Numbered from the stretch's first letter, positions 31,983 through 42,868 are shown. The stretch: 64,000 bases of DNA from Ectopseudomonas alcaliphila (GCF_900101755.1 NZ_FNAE01000008.1:124001-188000), one strand, 5' to 3'. Notes: generated from the sequence alone by a model not told the origin. Numbers and translations are program-made.

Positions 31983-32960
31983 TCAAGGCTGGTAGGTATC
32001 GAGAATCGCCTTGCCATCGGCACCGGCGCGCTTGAGCCACTCATCGGTCATGCTCTGGCCGATCTGCTCGAAGCCGCTCTCCACCGCCGCCGGGGCCTGC
32101 TCGGATACCTGCATGCCATTGTCGGCCAGGGTCTTGACCAGCTCACTGGTCTTCTCCTGGGCAATCGCCCAGCCACGTTTTTCCGCACGCTCGGCAGCAG
32201 CCAGCACGGCAGCCTGGGTCGATTCCGGCAGGCGGGCGAAGGCACGGGCGTTGACGATGACGAAGTTCTTCGGAATGAAGGCCTTGACGTCGTAGTAGTA
32301 GGAGGAGAAGTCCCAGGCCTGGGAATCCACACCAGTGGTCGGCGAGGTGAGCATGCCGTTGATCATGCCGGTACTGAAGGCCTGCGGGATTTCGCCGGTC
32401 TGGATCACGGTCGGCACTGCGCCCATCAATTCGGTCATGCGCGACGTGGCCGGGTTGTAGGCACGAAACTTCATGCCCTTGAAGTCATCCATGCTCGCGA
32501 TCGGGGTCTTGGTGAAGATGCTCTGCGGCGACCAGGGCATGGCGTACAGCAGCTTGATGCCCTGCTTGGCCAGGCGTTCTTCCACGGCCGGGCGGCTCGC
32601 GTCCCACAGTGCCTGGGCCTGCTCGTAATTGCGCACCAGGAACGGCACGCTGTCGACTTCGAAGATCGGGTCTTCGTTACCCAGCACCGACATCAGCACG
32701 TCACCCAGTTGCACCTGACCGGTCTGCACCGCGCGCTTGACCTCAGGGCGCTTGAACAGCACCGAGTTGGCGTGCACACGAATCTGCAGCTCGCCAGCAC
32801 TGGCCTTCTCCACATCCTGCGCGAACTCCTTGGCCACGGTGGTGATGAAGTTGCCATCGGGCTGCTCGACGCTCATGTTCCAGCGCTCGGCGGCCTGGGC
32901 ACCGAAGCCCAGTGCGCAAGCCAAAGCGGTAATGGCGAAACGCGATGCGATGCTTTTCAT
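31983..32960 (-). CDS. TRAP transporter substrate-binding protein (DctP)
   Basis: A 325-residue periplasmic solute-binding protein. A signal peptide (MKSIASRFAITALACALGFGAQAAE) precedes the DctP fold; SMDDFKGMKFRAYNPATSRMTELMGAVPTVIQTGEIPQAFSTGMINGML holds the family's Arg (in KFRAY) that binds the ligand carboxylate. AGGAGAGC precedes the ATG on the - strand. The ligand is unknown, but the pyroglutamate-hydrolysis genes nearby suggest 5-oxoproline or a related acid (inference). Confidence 0.95.
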   Translation of the reverse strand: MKSIASRFAITALACALGFGAQAAERWNMSVEQPDGNFITTVAKEFAQDVEKASAGELQIRVHANSVLFKRPEVKRAVQTGQVQLGDVLMSVLGNEDPIFEVDSVPFLVRNYEQAQALWDASRPAVEERLAKQGIKLLYAMPWSPQSIFTKTPIASMDDFKGMKFRAYNPATSRMTELMGAVPTVIQTGEIPQAFSTGMINGMLTSPTTGVDSQAWDFSSYYYDVKAFIPKNFVIVNARAFARLPESTQAAVLAAAERAEKRGWAIAQEKTSELVKTLADNGMQVSEQAPAAVESGFEQIGQSMTDEWLKRAGADGKAILDTYQP

Positions 32961-33169
32961 GGTGCTCTCCTGTTCATTGTTGTTTGTGCGCCGCAGAACG
33001 CGGCGGGAAGACGATTTCGAGTCTCAGCGCATCGCCCTACCCTGTCCAACTAGAAAAACCGGAGGCGCATGATCGGAAATCGTTATGGGATGAAAAGGGG
33101 CATTTCTGCAGCCAATGCACCAGCAGCGGGCAGCCCTGGACGGGCCCGCAAGCTGTTGAACGAAGGTGC

Positions 33170-34114
33170 TCAGGCGCTCTGTTGTTCCGGCACGGGCGAC
33201 ACACGCGCCATGCAGGCTGCGCCCATTTCTTCGGCGTAGACATCCAGGGCTTCGCAGGCCAGGGCGATGATGTCTTCGCTGAGCTCAAGCCCCACGCCGG
33301 TACGCCAAGTGGCGACCACCGGCAAGGATGGCGGCTCGGGCACCTCGTCGAGAATGCTCAGCAGCCCTTGCTTGAGCTCGTCATGCACCAGCGCTTGCGG
33401 CAGCGCGCCGATACCGAAACCGTCGCGCACCAGACGCGTCATCGCGGCGATGGAGTTGACGCAATTGATGCGTGGCGCGCTGACGCTGCCGGCATGCAGC
33501 AGGTTGAGAATGTCCTGATGCGGCCGTGAATTCTTCGAGAAGGTGATGATGCGTTCGCGCGCCAGTTCCTCCATCGAGGCGTAGCTGCGGTGGTACAGCG
33601 AGCCGGTCGGGACGATCCAGCGCACCGGAAAGGCGGCCAGTTCCAGGTTGCGTACGCTGTCGCCGTTGACCATGTCGGTCTGGAACACGATATCCAGATA
33701 ACCCTTGAGCAATTGCTCGTTGAGGTTGCGCGCAGTGTCGGCAGTCAGCTCGATCTCCACGGCGGGGTAGCGCTCCATCACCCGTGTTACGAACGGACTC
33801 AACCAGGTGTGAATGACGGTATCCATCGCGCCGACGCGAATACGCCCCTGAATGTTGCCGGTATCGCTGATCGACTGCTTCAGGGCCTGCATGGTGTCGA
33901 TCATGCGCTCGGCGTATTCGAGCACCTTCTGCCCTTCCGGGGTCAGCGATACGCCCTTGGAATCACGCAGAAAAAGACGGGTACCGAGTTCATCCTCGAG
34001 CGCGGCGATGCGGCTGGAAATGGACGCCTGGGTGCTGAACAGCTTCTCGGCTGTCAGGCGGAAGCTCTTGAGCCGTGCCACCCAAACGAAGGTCTCGAGA
34101 AATCTCAGATTCAT
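33170..34114 (-). CDS. LysR-family transcriptional regulator
   Basis: A 314-residue LysR regulator: N-terminal winged helix-turn-helix (LRFLETFVWVARLKSFRLTAEKLFSTQASISSRIAALEDELG, residues 3-43) and a periplasmic-binding-protein-like effector domain (about 90-300). It lies upstream of the dctP operon on the same strand and divergent from the porin gene, so it may control both. Its effector is not predictable. Confidence 0.93.
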   Translation of the reverse strand: MNLRFLETFVWVARLKSFRLTAEKLFSTQASISSRIAALEDELGTRLFLRDSKGVSLTPEGQKVLEYAERMIDTMQALKQSISDTGNIQGRIRVGAMDTVIHTWLSPFVTRVMERYPAVEIELTADTARNLNEQLLKGYLDIVFQTDMVNGDSVRNLELAAFPVRWIVPTGSLYHRSYASMEELARERIITFSKNSRPHQDILNLLHAGSVSAPRINCVNSIAAMTRLVRDGFGIGALPQALVHDELKQGLLSILDEVPEPPSLPVVATWRTGVGLELSEDIIALACEALDVYAEEMGAACMARVSPVPEQQSA

Positions 34115-34385
34115 GCCGTAACGCCTCTTCGCAATGTTCTTATCAGGGCCTGTTCAGCAGCGCCCACGCAGCCTCGGGCGTAGCAGGTTGCATGCCAGAG
34201 GTTTTTTGCTCGACCGATGATTTTTCCTATCGCTGGCCCCCTGTTTTTTCTCGTTGGACGCAGGCGAACAACGCTTTGAAGAATGGCGCCGCGCTCTGCG
34301 CAGACCACAACAAGACCATTCAAAACGCGCTCTGCCAAGCAGCCGCCCTCGCCGCTGCGCGCTCCCAACAGGAGACACTGCACCC

Positions 34386-35609
34386 ATGAAACCCCATTAC
34401 CCACTGGCATCCGCGCTGCTGCTCGGCAGCGGCCTGCCGACGCTCGCGCATGCCGACTTCATCGAAGACAGCAAAGCCAGCGTCGAGATGCGCAACTTCT
34501 ATTTCAACCGTGACTTCCGCCAGAGCGGCGCCCGTGACAAGGCCGAAGAATGGGCGCAGGGCTTTCTGCTGCGCATGGAGTCGGGCTACACCGAGGGCAC
34601 CGTCGGCTTCGGTATCGATGCATTGGGGATGCTCGGTCTGAAGCTCGACTCCGGTGACGGCACGGCCGGCAGCGGCCTGCTACCGGCCGATGGCTCCGGT
34701 GGTTCGCAGGATGAATATTCCAAGCTCGGCCTGACCGGCAAGGTGAGGCTCTCCAACAGCACGCTGAAAGTCGGCGCCCTGCACTTTCGCAGCCCGATCG
34801 TCTCGGCCAACGACTCGCGCCTGCTGCCACAGACCTTCCAGGGCGCCCTGCTCAACGTTCAGGAAATCGACAACCTGACCCTGCAGGGCGGCAAGATCAA
34901 CCGCATCAAGGCCAATAGCTCCACCGACTACACCAAGATGACCGGCAACCGTATCGGCGGCAGCAGCGATTCCTTCGTGTTCGGCGGTGGCGAGTACAAG
35001 ATCACCCCGCAACTCACCGCCGGCTTGCACCATGGCACCCTCGAGAATGTCTACCAGCAGTATTACGGTACCCTGGTGCATGTGCTGCCGCTGGGCGAGG
35101 GCCAGTCGTTCAAAACCGACCTGCGTTACTCGCAAAGCCGCGAGGACGGCAACTTCCGCGATCTGGACAACAAGGCGTTCGGCGCCATGTTCACCTACAG
35201 CCTGGGCGGTCATGCCTTCGGCGCGGGCTACCAGCGCATGAGCGGGGACGACCCGTTCCCCTATATCGCCAGCAGCGACCCCTTCCTGGTCAACTTCGTA
35301 CAGATCAACGACTTCGCCAACGTCGAGGAGCGTTCCTGGCAAGTGCGCTATGACTACAACTTCGCCAGCATCGGCCTCCCCGGCCTGACCTTCATGACCC
35401 GCTATATCTCCGGTGACAACGTCGAAGTGGCCGGTCGCAGCAGCGAGGGCAAGGAATGGGAGCGCAACACCGATATCGCCTACGTGGTGCAGAACGGCCC
35501 GCTGAAGAACCTGGGGCTGAAATGGCGTAACGCCACTGTTCGCTCCAATTTCGCCAACGATCTCGACGAGAACCGCCTGATTCTCAGCTACACCCTGGCG
35601 CTCTGGTAA
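34386..35609 (+). CDS. OprD-family outer-membrane porin
   Basis: A 407-residue beta-barrel. Signal peptide MKPHYPLASALLLGSGLPTLAHA, then DFIEDSKASVEMRNFYFNRDFR, a hallmark of the OprD/OpdK family. The closing strand LILSYTLALW ends in Trp. Family members pass basic amino acids or small aromatic/organic acids. ATG 34386 follows AGGAGAC; the longer upstream frame has no signal. It is divergent from the LysR gene and followed by a hairpin at 35626-35646, so it is transcribed alone. Confidence 0.95.
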   Translation: MKPHYPLASALLLGSGLPTLAHADFIEDSKASVEMRNFYFNRDFRQSGARDKAEEWAQGFLLRMESGYTEGTVGFGIDALGMLGLKLDSGDGTAGSGLLPADGSGGSQDEYSKLGLTGKVRLSNSTLKVGALHFRSPIVSANDSRLLPQTFQGALLNVQEIDNLTLQGGKINRIKANSSTDYTKMTGNRIGGSSDSFVFGGGEYKITPQLTAGLHHGTLENVYQQYYGTLVHVLPLGEGQSFKTDLRYSQSREDGNFRDLDNKAFGAMFTYSLGGHAFGAGYQRMSGDDPFPYIASSDPFLVNFVQINDFANVEERSWQVRYDYNFASIGLPGLTFMTRYISGDNVEVAGRSSEGKEWERNTDIAYVVQNGPLKNLGLKWRNATVRSNFANDLDENRLILSYTLALW

Positions 35610-35625
35610 GCACTTCAACCTGATG

Positions 35626-35646
35626 ACGGGGCCATTACGGCCCCGT
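35626..35646 (+). terminator. terminator after the porin gene
   Basis: ACGGGGCC ATTAC GGCCCCGT stem directly after the stop codon. The T-run is weak. Confidence 0.65.
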
Positions 35647-35749
35647 TCGCGTTTCTCAGGAAGCAAGAAGGCCATAGACTTTTAATCAAGTTGTATGACA
35701 ACTTGCCGATTCCTGAGCATCATCCCGAAGAAGATGGCGAGGCGTTATC

Positions 35750-37633
35750 GTGAGCTTTTCACTGTCCTGGCAACAAAAATTCCGCGCCCTGGTCGCGCTC
35801 ACCCTGATCAGTCTGATTCTGATGGCGGCCGCCTCGTTATGGGCCAACCACCGCGTCAGCACTGCATTACAGGCGAGGGAGCAGGCGGCAGCCTATGCCA
35901 GCGCCAGTACCCAGCTGATGAACCACTGGTGGCGACAGAACGCACTGCGCCAACAGATCACCCCCGAACAGCAGGAAGCCTTCAGCAGTGGTCTCAATGA
36001 GCTGCAAGAGCTTGTCGGACAACTGTTGACGCAAGCCCAAGCCCTGCAGGACGACGCCACGGTGCAACACGCCCAGCAGATCCAGGCCGTGCTGCTCGAG
36101 GAACTGGCCCAACAGCGCCAGTGGCTGAGCCTCAACCAGGCCTTGGGCCTGACCCCCTTCGAAGGCCAGCGCAAAACCCTGACTGAAAGAGGCAAAGCCC
36201 TGGAGGCGATCAGCTTCGACCTGATCAAGCCCTTCATAACCAGTGCCCTGAGCAGCCAGCGCGACTATCTGTCGACCTTCGATCCGGCGTTCGCCCAGAT
36301 TGCCCTGACGGCCATCGGCAAGTTGCAGGAGCAGATCGCCGACCTCGAATGGCAGGACACGCCAATCGGCAAGAACGTGCAGGGCTATGCCCAGGCGTTC
36401 ACTGACACTCATGACAGCATCGGACGCATCAACGCGACCAACCAGCGCCTGAGTCAGCTGGGCGAGCAACTGCAGACGCGTATCGACGAACAAGCGCAGG
36501 CGCTGCAGAGCGGCCTGTTGCTGCGCCGCACCCAGGAAGCTGAACAAGCGCGCCTGTCCGCGCTGTGGATGATGGGGCTGAGTTTCCTGGCGGTCGCCGC
36601 CCTGCTCTGCCTCACCTTGCTGCAGGCCTCACGCACGCTGGTCACCCGCCTGCGCAACGTCATTCAGCTACTCACCCAGGTCGCATCCGGCGATCTCACC
36701 GGCAAGCTGCCGGTGGGCAACAACCCGCGCGACGAGTTCAACCAGTTGGCCGACGCCGCCAACCGCATGATCCAGGGCATCGGCGGCATCGTTGCCGAAG
36801 TGGTCCGTGCCAACGGCGAACTGAGCCGCCTGCATCATCACCTGGGCGATGCCATGCGCCAGTTGGGTGACAACAGCACCCAGGTGGAAATGCAGACCGA
36901 ACAGGCCGCCTCGGCCTCGCACCAGATCAGCGCCACCCTCAACGACATGGCGCAGCGCACGGCGCAAGTCGGCACCGCCACCACCAGCGCCTACGATGCC
37001 GCGCGCAACGGCGGCGAGGTGATCGCCGCCAGCGTCGACAGCATGAGTCGCCTGGCGCAGCTGATTCAGGATACCCATAGCCAGGTCGATGCCCTCGGCC
37101 AGAGCAGCGCCCGGGTCAGCGGCATCGTCAATGTGATCAACAGCCTCGCCGACCAGACCAACCTGCTCGCACTGAACGCGGCAATCGAGGCAGCCCGGGC
37201 GGGCGATGCCGGTCGTGGTTTCTCGGTGGTGGCCGATGAGGTGCGCTCGCTGGCGCAGAAGACGGTCTCGGCAACCACCGACATCAGCGCCATCGTCGGC
37301 GAGTTCCAGCAACAGACCCGGCACATGCACCAATTGATGAGCAACGGTCTGAATCTGGCTGCCGACAGCGAGCGGCATGCCGCTCAGGTAGCCGACGCGA
37401 TCAGCGCCATCACCTCGGCGATGGAGCGCCTGACCGGCGAAATGAACCAGGTCGTGGTGGCCATCGAGGAAGTCTCCACCACCACCGAGGACATCGCCGA
37501 CAAGATGGAAACCATCCACGTGCATACCGGGCAGAGCAAGGACCTGCGCCATACCCTGGGCGGCCATACCGAGGGTCTGTCATCCCAGGTCGATGCACTG
37601 GGACGCAGCGCCAGGCAGTTCCGCCTGGCCTGA
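35750..37633 (+). CDS. methyl-accepting chemotaxis protein
   Basis: A 627-residue transmembrane chemoreceptor. It starts at GTG (35750), then a TM helix (LVALTLISLILMAAASLWA, about 12-30). A helical periplasmic sensor of about 230 residues follows (NEL..LVGQLLTQAQALQDDATVQ), then a second TM (MMGLSFLAVAALLCLTLL, about 273-290), a HAMP domain and the cytoplasmic signalling hairpin NSLADQTNLLALNAAIEAARAGDAGRG at about residues 463-490, the canonical CheA/CheW-binding tip. The ligand is unknown; the flanking uptake and pxp genes suggest it senses the same solute. Confidence 0.95.
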   Translation: MSFSLSWQQKFRALVALTLISLILMAAASLWANHRVSTALQAREQAAAYASASTQLMNHWWRQNALRQQITPEQQEAFSSGLNELQELVGQLLTQAQALQDDATVQHAQQIQAVLLEELAQQRQWLSLNQALGLTPFEGQRKTLTERGKALEAISFDLIKPFITSALSSQRDYLSTFDPAFAQIALTAIGKLQEQIADLEWQDTPIGKNVQGYAQAFTDTHDSIGRINATNQRLSQLGEQLQTRIDEQAQALQSGLLLRRTQEAEQARLSALWMMGLSFLAVAALLCLTLLQASRTLVTRLRNVIQLLTQVASGDLTGKLPVGNNPRDEFNQLADAANRMIQGIGGIVAEVVRANGELSRLHHHLGDAMRQLGDNSTQVEMQTEQAASASHQISATLNDMAQRTAQVGTATTSAYDAARNGGEVIAASVDSMSRLAQLIQDTHSQVDALGQSSARVSGIVNVINSLADQTNLLALNAAIEAARAGDAGRGFSVVADEVRSLAQKTVSATTDISAIVGEFQQQTRHMHQLMSNGLNLAADSERHAAQVADAISAITSAMERLTGEMNQVVVAIEEVSTTTEDIADKMETIHVHTGQSKDLRHTLGGHTEGLSSQVDALGRSARQFRLA

Positions 37634-37785
37634 GCCTCATCGACTTTTCCTATATCGGGCGCACGCTTTAATTAGTTGGACGCCTCCGGCAGGCCGTTGA
37701 AAAATGACAGCCATGGATGACGGCTACGGCCGTCGCAAGCCGCGCCAGCACCGGCTTACCGGCTGCCTGCCTGAGGAGCTCCCGC

Positions 37786-38538
37786 GTGAACGATCTGCTT
37801 CTGAACTGTGACATCGGCGAAAGCTTCGGCGCCTGGACCATGGGCCTGGACGCCGAGGTCATGCCCTACATCGACTGCGCCAACATCGCCTGCGGCTTCC
37901 ATGCCTCCGACCCCAGCGTGATGCGCAAGACCGTGGCCCTGGCCGTGGCCCACGATGTCCGCATCGGTGCGCACACCGCCTATCAGGACCTGGTCGGCTT
38001 CGGCCGTCGCTCGATGGACTGCACGCCGCAGGAAGTCGAAGACCTGATGCTCTACCAGATCGGTGCGTTGGAAGGCATCTGCCGCAGCCAGGGCACCCGT
38101 GTCAGCTACGTCAAACCTCACGGCGCGTTGTATCAGGACATGATGCGCAAGCCCGCCACCCTGCGTGCGGTGATGAGCGCCGTGGCCAAGTACGACCGCC
38201 AGCTGCCGCTGATGCTCATGTGCACCCGCGACAACAGTGCCGCCCAGGCGCTGGGCGACGAATTCGGCCTGACCCTGTGGTTCGAAGCCTTCGCTGATCG
38301 CGCCTACGACGCCGCCGGTTTTCTGGTCAGCCGCAGCCTGCCGGGTGCCGTGCACCATGACAGCGAAGTGATCGTCAGCCAGGCGCTGACCCTGGCGCGT
38401 GGCGAGGCCCTGCAGGCCAGCGACGGCAGCGCACTGCACCTGGCGGCGCAGACCCTGTGCGTGCATGGCGACAACGCCAGTTCGGTGGCGGCCGTGCAAC
38501 GCATCCGGCAGGCTTTCGACAGCCTGGTTCAGGCATGA
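37786..38538 (+). CDS. pxpA: 5-oxoprolinase subunit A (LamB/YcsF family)
   Basis: A 250-residue PxpA, part of the PxpABC ATP-dependent 5-oxoprolinase that turns pyroglutamate into glutamate. Translation starts at GTG 37786 (VNDLLLNCDIGESFG), with GAGGAGC just upstream; the longer frame from 37717 has no family likeness. Motifs are LLNCDIGESFG, ANIACGFHASDP, RIGAHTAYQD and VKPHGALYQDM. The stop overlaps the pxpB ATG (ATGA). Confidence 0.95.
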   Translation: MNDLLLNCDIGESFGAWTMGLDAEVMPYIDCANIACGFHASDPSVMRKTVALAVAHDVRIGAHTAYQDLVGFGRRSMDCTPQEVEDLMLYQIGALEGICRSQGTRVSYVKPHGALYQDMMRKPATLRAVMSAVAKYDRQLPLMLMCTRDNSAAQALGDEFGLTLWFEAFADRAYDAAGFLVSRSLPGAVHHDSEVIVSQALTLARGEALQASDGSALHLAAQTLCVHGDNASSVAAVQRIRQAFDSLVQA

Positions 38539-39248
38539 AGGCGCCCAACGCCCGGCTGGAAGTCGCCGGCATCGACAGCCTGATCCTGCGCCTGTTCGAG
38601 CATATCGATGAAGCCAACATGCCATGGATGCTGGCAGCGCGTACGCGCCTGCAGGCAGCGTTCGGCGGCGCACTGATCGACCTGGTGCCCTCCTACACCA
38701 CGCTGTTGCTGCACTACGACCTGTGCCAACTCGACAGCGAGCAGGCGCGCGCGAAGGTCGCCGAAGCACTCGATGGCTTGCAGCCTGCCGATGTGCAAGG
38801 CGGTCGCGAACACCAGCTGCCCACCTGGTACGACCGCAGCGTCGGCCCGGAGCTGCAACTGCTGGCGCGGCGCAGCGGGCTCAGTGAGGCGGAGGTGATC
38901 GCCCGGCACAGCAGCCATGCCTATCAGGTATTCGCCCTGGGTTTCGCGCCCGGCTTCGCCTTCATGGGCCTGGTCGAGGAGATCCTCGCCGCGCCACGTC
39001 TGAACACACCGCGCAAGCGCATCGCCGCCGGCAGCGTGGGCATCGCCGAACGGCAGACGGCCGCCTACCCGGTGGTCTCGCCCGGCGGCTGGAACCTGAT
39101 CGGGCGTACGCCGAGCCGCCTGTTCGGCCGCGATATCGAGGGTTACAGCCTGCTGCAACCCGGCGATCGCGTGCGTTTCGTACCCATCGAGCGCGCCGAA
39201 TTCATACGCCTGGGCGGTGACGACAGCCCGTTGGAGGCCAGTCAATGA
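38535..39248 (+). CDS. pxpB: 5-oxoprolinase subunit B
   Basis: A 237-residue PxpB (allophanate hydrolase subunit 1-like). Its C-terminal half holds FALGFAPGFAFMG, RLNTPRKRIAAGSVGIAERQTAAYPVVSPGGWNLIGRTP, the family signature. Starts MKAPNARLEV at 38535, overlapping pxpA by four bases. The stop overlaps pxpC by four bases, so the three subunits are translationally coupled. Confidence 0.95.
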   Translation: MKAPNARLEVAGIDSLILRLFEHIDEANMPWMLAARTRLQAAFGGALIDLVPSYTTLLLHYDLCQLDSEQARAKVAEALDGLQPADVQGGREHQLPTWYDRSVGPELQLLARRSGLSEAEVIARHSSHAYQVFALGFAPGFAFMGLVEEILAAPRLNTPRKRIAAGSVGIAERQTAAYPVVSPGGWNLIGRTPSRLFGRDIEGYSLLQPGDRVRFVPIERAEFIRLGGDDSPLEASQ

Positions 39249-40174
39249 GCGCTCTCGACACCGGCTTGCGCGTCTTGCGCAGCAGCCCCTTCATTCAGTT
39301 GCAGGACGGTGGGCGATTCGGTGTGCGTCACCTCGGCGTGACCCAGTGCGGCGCGCTGGACTGGATCGCTCATCGCTGGGCCAACTGGCTGCTGGGCAAC
39401 CCGCTGGCGGCCGCAGTGGTGGAGATCACCCTGGGCAACGCCGAATTCGAATGTAGCCGCGACGCCACACTGGCGCTGACCGGCGCCGACCTCGGTGCAC
39501 GGCTGGACGAGCAACCGCTTACACCCTGGTGCAGCTTCGAGGTTCGCAAGGGCCAGCGCCTGAGTTTCGCCCAGCCGCGTCAGGGCGCGCGCGCCTATCT
39601 GGCAGCGCCGGGTGGATTCAAGGCACCGCTGGTGCTGGGCAGTTGCGCCAGCATGCTGCGCGAAGGTCTCGGCGGCTTGCAAGGCGATGGCCGCGCCCTC
39701 GCTGTCGGCGATGCGCTGGGCTGGACCGGCAGCACAAGCGCAACGCGACAGATGCCCGCCGAGTGCACTCCCGAGTACCAGGATGCACCGAGCCTGCAGC
39801 TGGTGTTGGGCGCGCAGATCGGAGACTTCCGCGGCCAGAGCCTGTTCGATGCCTTCAACAGCCAATGGCTGATCGACCAGCGCGCCGACCGCATGGGCAT
39901 TCGTCTCAACGGCCCGCAGCTGCAATGCCAGCGTGGCTCGATGATCTCCGAAGGCATTCCCCTGGGCGCCGTGCAGGTGCCGCCGGATGGCCAACCAATC
40001 ATCCTGCTCAACGACCGTCAGACCATCGGTGGCTATCCGCGCCTCGGCGCATTGACACCCCAGGCCGTGGCTCGGCTGGCGCAATGCCTGCCAGGGCAGA
40101 GCGTGCACCTGACGCCCACCACGCAGGACAGCGCCCTGCTCGCCCAGCGCCGGCTTCTGGCGCAGTGGCAATAG
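39245..40174 (+). CDS. pxpC: 5-oxoprolinase subunit C (biotin-dependent carboxyltransferase fold)
   Basis: A 309-residue PxpC (allophanate hydrolase subunit 2-like, AHS2). Visible blocks: IQLQDGGRFGVRHLGVTQCGALD (residues about 18-40), AYLAAPGGFKAP and MGIRLNGPQL, ILLNDRQTIGGYPRLG. Last gene of the pxpABC operon; glutamate produced here could feed the gdhB product upstream in the window (inference). Confidence 0.95.
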   Translation: MSALDTGLRVLRSSPFIQLQDGGRFGVRHLGVTQCGALDWIAHRWANWLLGNPLAAAVVEITLGNAEFECSRDATLALTGADLGARLDEQPLTPWCSFEVRKGQRLSFAQPRQGARAYLAAPGGFKAPLVLGSCASMLREGLGGLQGDGRALAVGDALGWTGSTSATRQMPAECTPEYQDAPSLQLVLGAQIGDFRGQSLFDAFNSQWLIDQRADRMGIRLNGPQLQCQRGSMISEGIPLGAVQVPPDGQPIILLNDRQTIGGYPRLGALTPQAVARLAQCLPGQSVHLTPTTQDSALLAQRRLLAQWQ

Positions 40175-40369
40175 CGTCGCACCTGGCTGCATGACCCGCC
40201 CTCGCCAGAGGCGGGTCATTTCAGCGGTGGCGACATCCCTCGCATTTCTGTTGCCAGACTGTTCATGACCCGCGCCGCGCATAGCGGCTGAAGCCGTAAA
40301 TGCATTAAAGTCGGCGGTCTGCACGCGCGGCTGTGAAAAGCCGCGCCCATCCGCCAGAAGAGCCCGACG

Positions 40370-41329
<960 letters not shown>

Positions 41330-41358
41330 TGCAGCCGCGCCGCATGCGCTCGTCCCAT

Positions 41359-41417
41359 GTAGCCCGGATGCAATCCGGGACTGATTGCGCTGCGTCCCCG
41401 GATTGCATCCGGGCTAC
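41359..41417. repeat. REP-type inverted repeat between moxR and DUF58
   Basis: Second copy of the GTAGCCCGGATGCAATCC palindrome with perfect 21-bp arms (41359-41379, 41397-41417). Inside an operon such a hairpin may stabilise the upstream mRNA. Confidence 0.85.
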
Positions 41418-41429
41418 GGGCTGAAGCCC

Positions 41430-42377
41430 ATGCAAACCCCGCCCAGCCACCCCGGCATCCATATCGCCCTCGGCGAGTTGATCGACATGCGCCACAAGGT
41501 GCATGAAGTGCCGCTGTTCTCCACTCCGGCCCGGCGCAGCCCGTTGATTGGTCTGCATCACTCCAAGCTGCGCGGTCGCGGCGTGGACTTCGACCAGGTG
41601 CGCGTCTATCAGCCGGGCGACGACGTGCGCACCATCGACTGGCGCGTCACTGCACGCACCCAGGAGCCGCACACCAAGCTGTTCCATGAAGAGCGCGAGC
41701 GCCCCATCTTCATCATCAGTGAACAGAGCCAGCGCCTGTTCTTCGGCTCCGGCCAGTGCTTCAAGTCGGTGCTCGCCGCCCGTGCCGCAGCGCTGATCGG
41801 CTGGGCCGCGCTGGGCCATAACGACCGTATTGGCGGCCTGGTGTTCGCCGACAACGAGCATCACGAAGTCAAACCACGGCGCAGCAAACAGAGCCTGCTG
41901 CAACTGCTCAACCTGCTGGCCCGCGCCAACCAGGCGCTCGGCCCGGAGAGCCAGGCCAACACCAGCCGCGACCACTTCGGCCTGGCCCTGCGTCGCGCCC
42001 GCGAGGTGCTGCGCCCGGGCAGCCTGGTGATCGTGCTGTGCGATGAGCGCGCCCTCAGCGATAACGCCGAGCAGCAGTTGACGCTGCTCGCGCGCCACAC
42101 CGATCTGTTGCTGCTGCCGCTGTCCGACCCACTCGATCACGCCCTGCCGGCTGCTGGCCTGCTGCGCTTTACCCAGAACGGCGCGCAGCTGGAGCTCGAC
42201 AGCCATAACGGTGATCTGCGCCAGGCCTATCGCGCCCAGGCCCAGGCCCGCGAGGCGCGCTGGCAGCGTCTGGCGCAGAAGCTCGGCGTACCACTGCTGC
42301 CGCTGAGCACACAGTTCGAACTGGTCGAGCAATTGCAGGAGCAGCTCAGCACCCTGCATTCGAGAAAATCCCTATGA
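41430..42377 (+). CDS. DUF58 domain protein
   Basis: A 315-residue protein with the DUF58 signature RGRGVDFDQVRVYQPGDDVRTIDWRVTART (about residues 50-80). I start at MQTPPSHPG (41430); the longer frame runs through the REP element. It acts with MoxR and the VWA proteins in an envelope stress or cell-surface complex; its exact role is unknown. The stop overlaps the next ATG (ATGA). Confidence 0.93.
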   Translation: MQTPPSHPGIHIALGELIDMRHKVHEVPLFSTPARRSPLIGLHHSKLRGRGVDFDQVRVYQPGDDVRTIDWRVTARTQEPHTKLFHEERERPIFIISEQSQRLFFGSGQCFKSVLAARAAALIGWAALGHNDRIGGLVFADNEHHEVKPRRSKQSLLQLLNLLARANQALGPESQANTSRDHFGLALRRAREVLRPGSLVIVLCDERALSDNAEQQLTLLARHTDLLLLPLSDPLDHALPAAGLLRFTQNGAQLELDSHNGDLRQAYRAQAQAREARWQRLAQKLGVPLLPLSTQFELVEQLQEQLSTLHSRKSL

Positions 42378-42868
42378 ACCCCATCGACCAGTTGCAGCCG
42401 CTGATCGACCCGCCACCCGTACTCTGGTGGCCGCCGGCACCGGGCTGGTGGTTGCTCGCCGTGCTGCTGCCACTGCTCGGCTGGGGACTGTGGCGCTTGC
42501 TGCGCAACTGGCGCCGACGTGCGCCCAAGGTGACCGTGGAACAGGCGCTCGACCCACTGCGCCAGGCGGCGCTAGACGAGCTGGCCATCTTGCGCAAACC
42601 CTATGACGGCGCACCCGCCGGCCCCTGGCTGCAGCAGCTCAATGCCCTGCTCAAGCGCCTGTGCCGCGAACGCTATCCGGAGAGCGCCAGCCACACCCTG
42701 AGCAGCCGTGCCTGGCTGGCGTTTCTCGATAACCGCTGCCCGGCGGCCGGCCTGACCCGCTGGATGGTTCTGGTCGACGGCAGCTACAGGCCGCAGTGCA
42801 CCCTGAGCGATAAAGCCATAGTGGAACTCGATCAGGCCATCGCCATCTGGATTCGCAAGCATGTTTGA
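42374..42868 (+). CDS. DUF4381 membrane protein
   Basis: A 164-residue protein. One transmembrane helix (WLLAVLLPLLGWGLWRLL, about residues 27-45) follows the N-terminal PLIDPPPVLWWPPAPG segment typical of DUF4381. Overlaps DUF58 by four bases and the next gene by eight. Confidence 0.9.
   Translation: MNPIDQLQPLIDPPPVLWWPPAPGWWLLAVLLPLLGWGLWRLLRNWRRRAPKVTVEQALDPLRQAALDELAILRKPYDGAPAGPWLQQLNALLKRLCRERYPESASHTLSSRAWLAFLDNRCPAAGLTRWMVLVDGSYRPQCTLSDKAIVELDQAIAIWIRKHV

Noticed and set aside
33014..33085. LysR binding site between dctP and the LysR gene
   Set aside because: Half-sites CGATTTC and GAAATCG can be seen, but the spacing (about 55 bp) does not fit a T-N11-A box, so the call would be guesswork.
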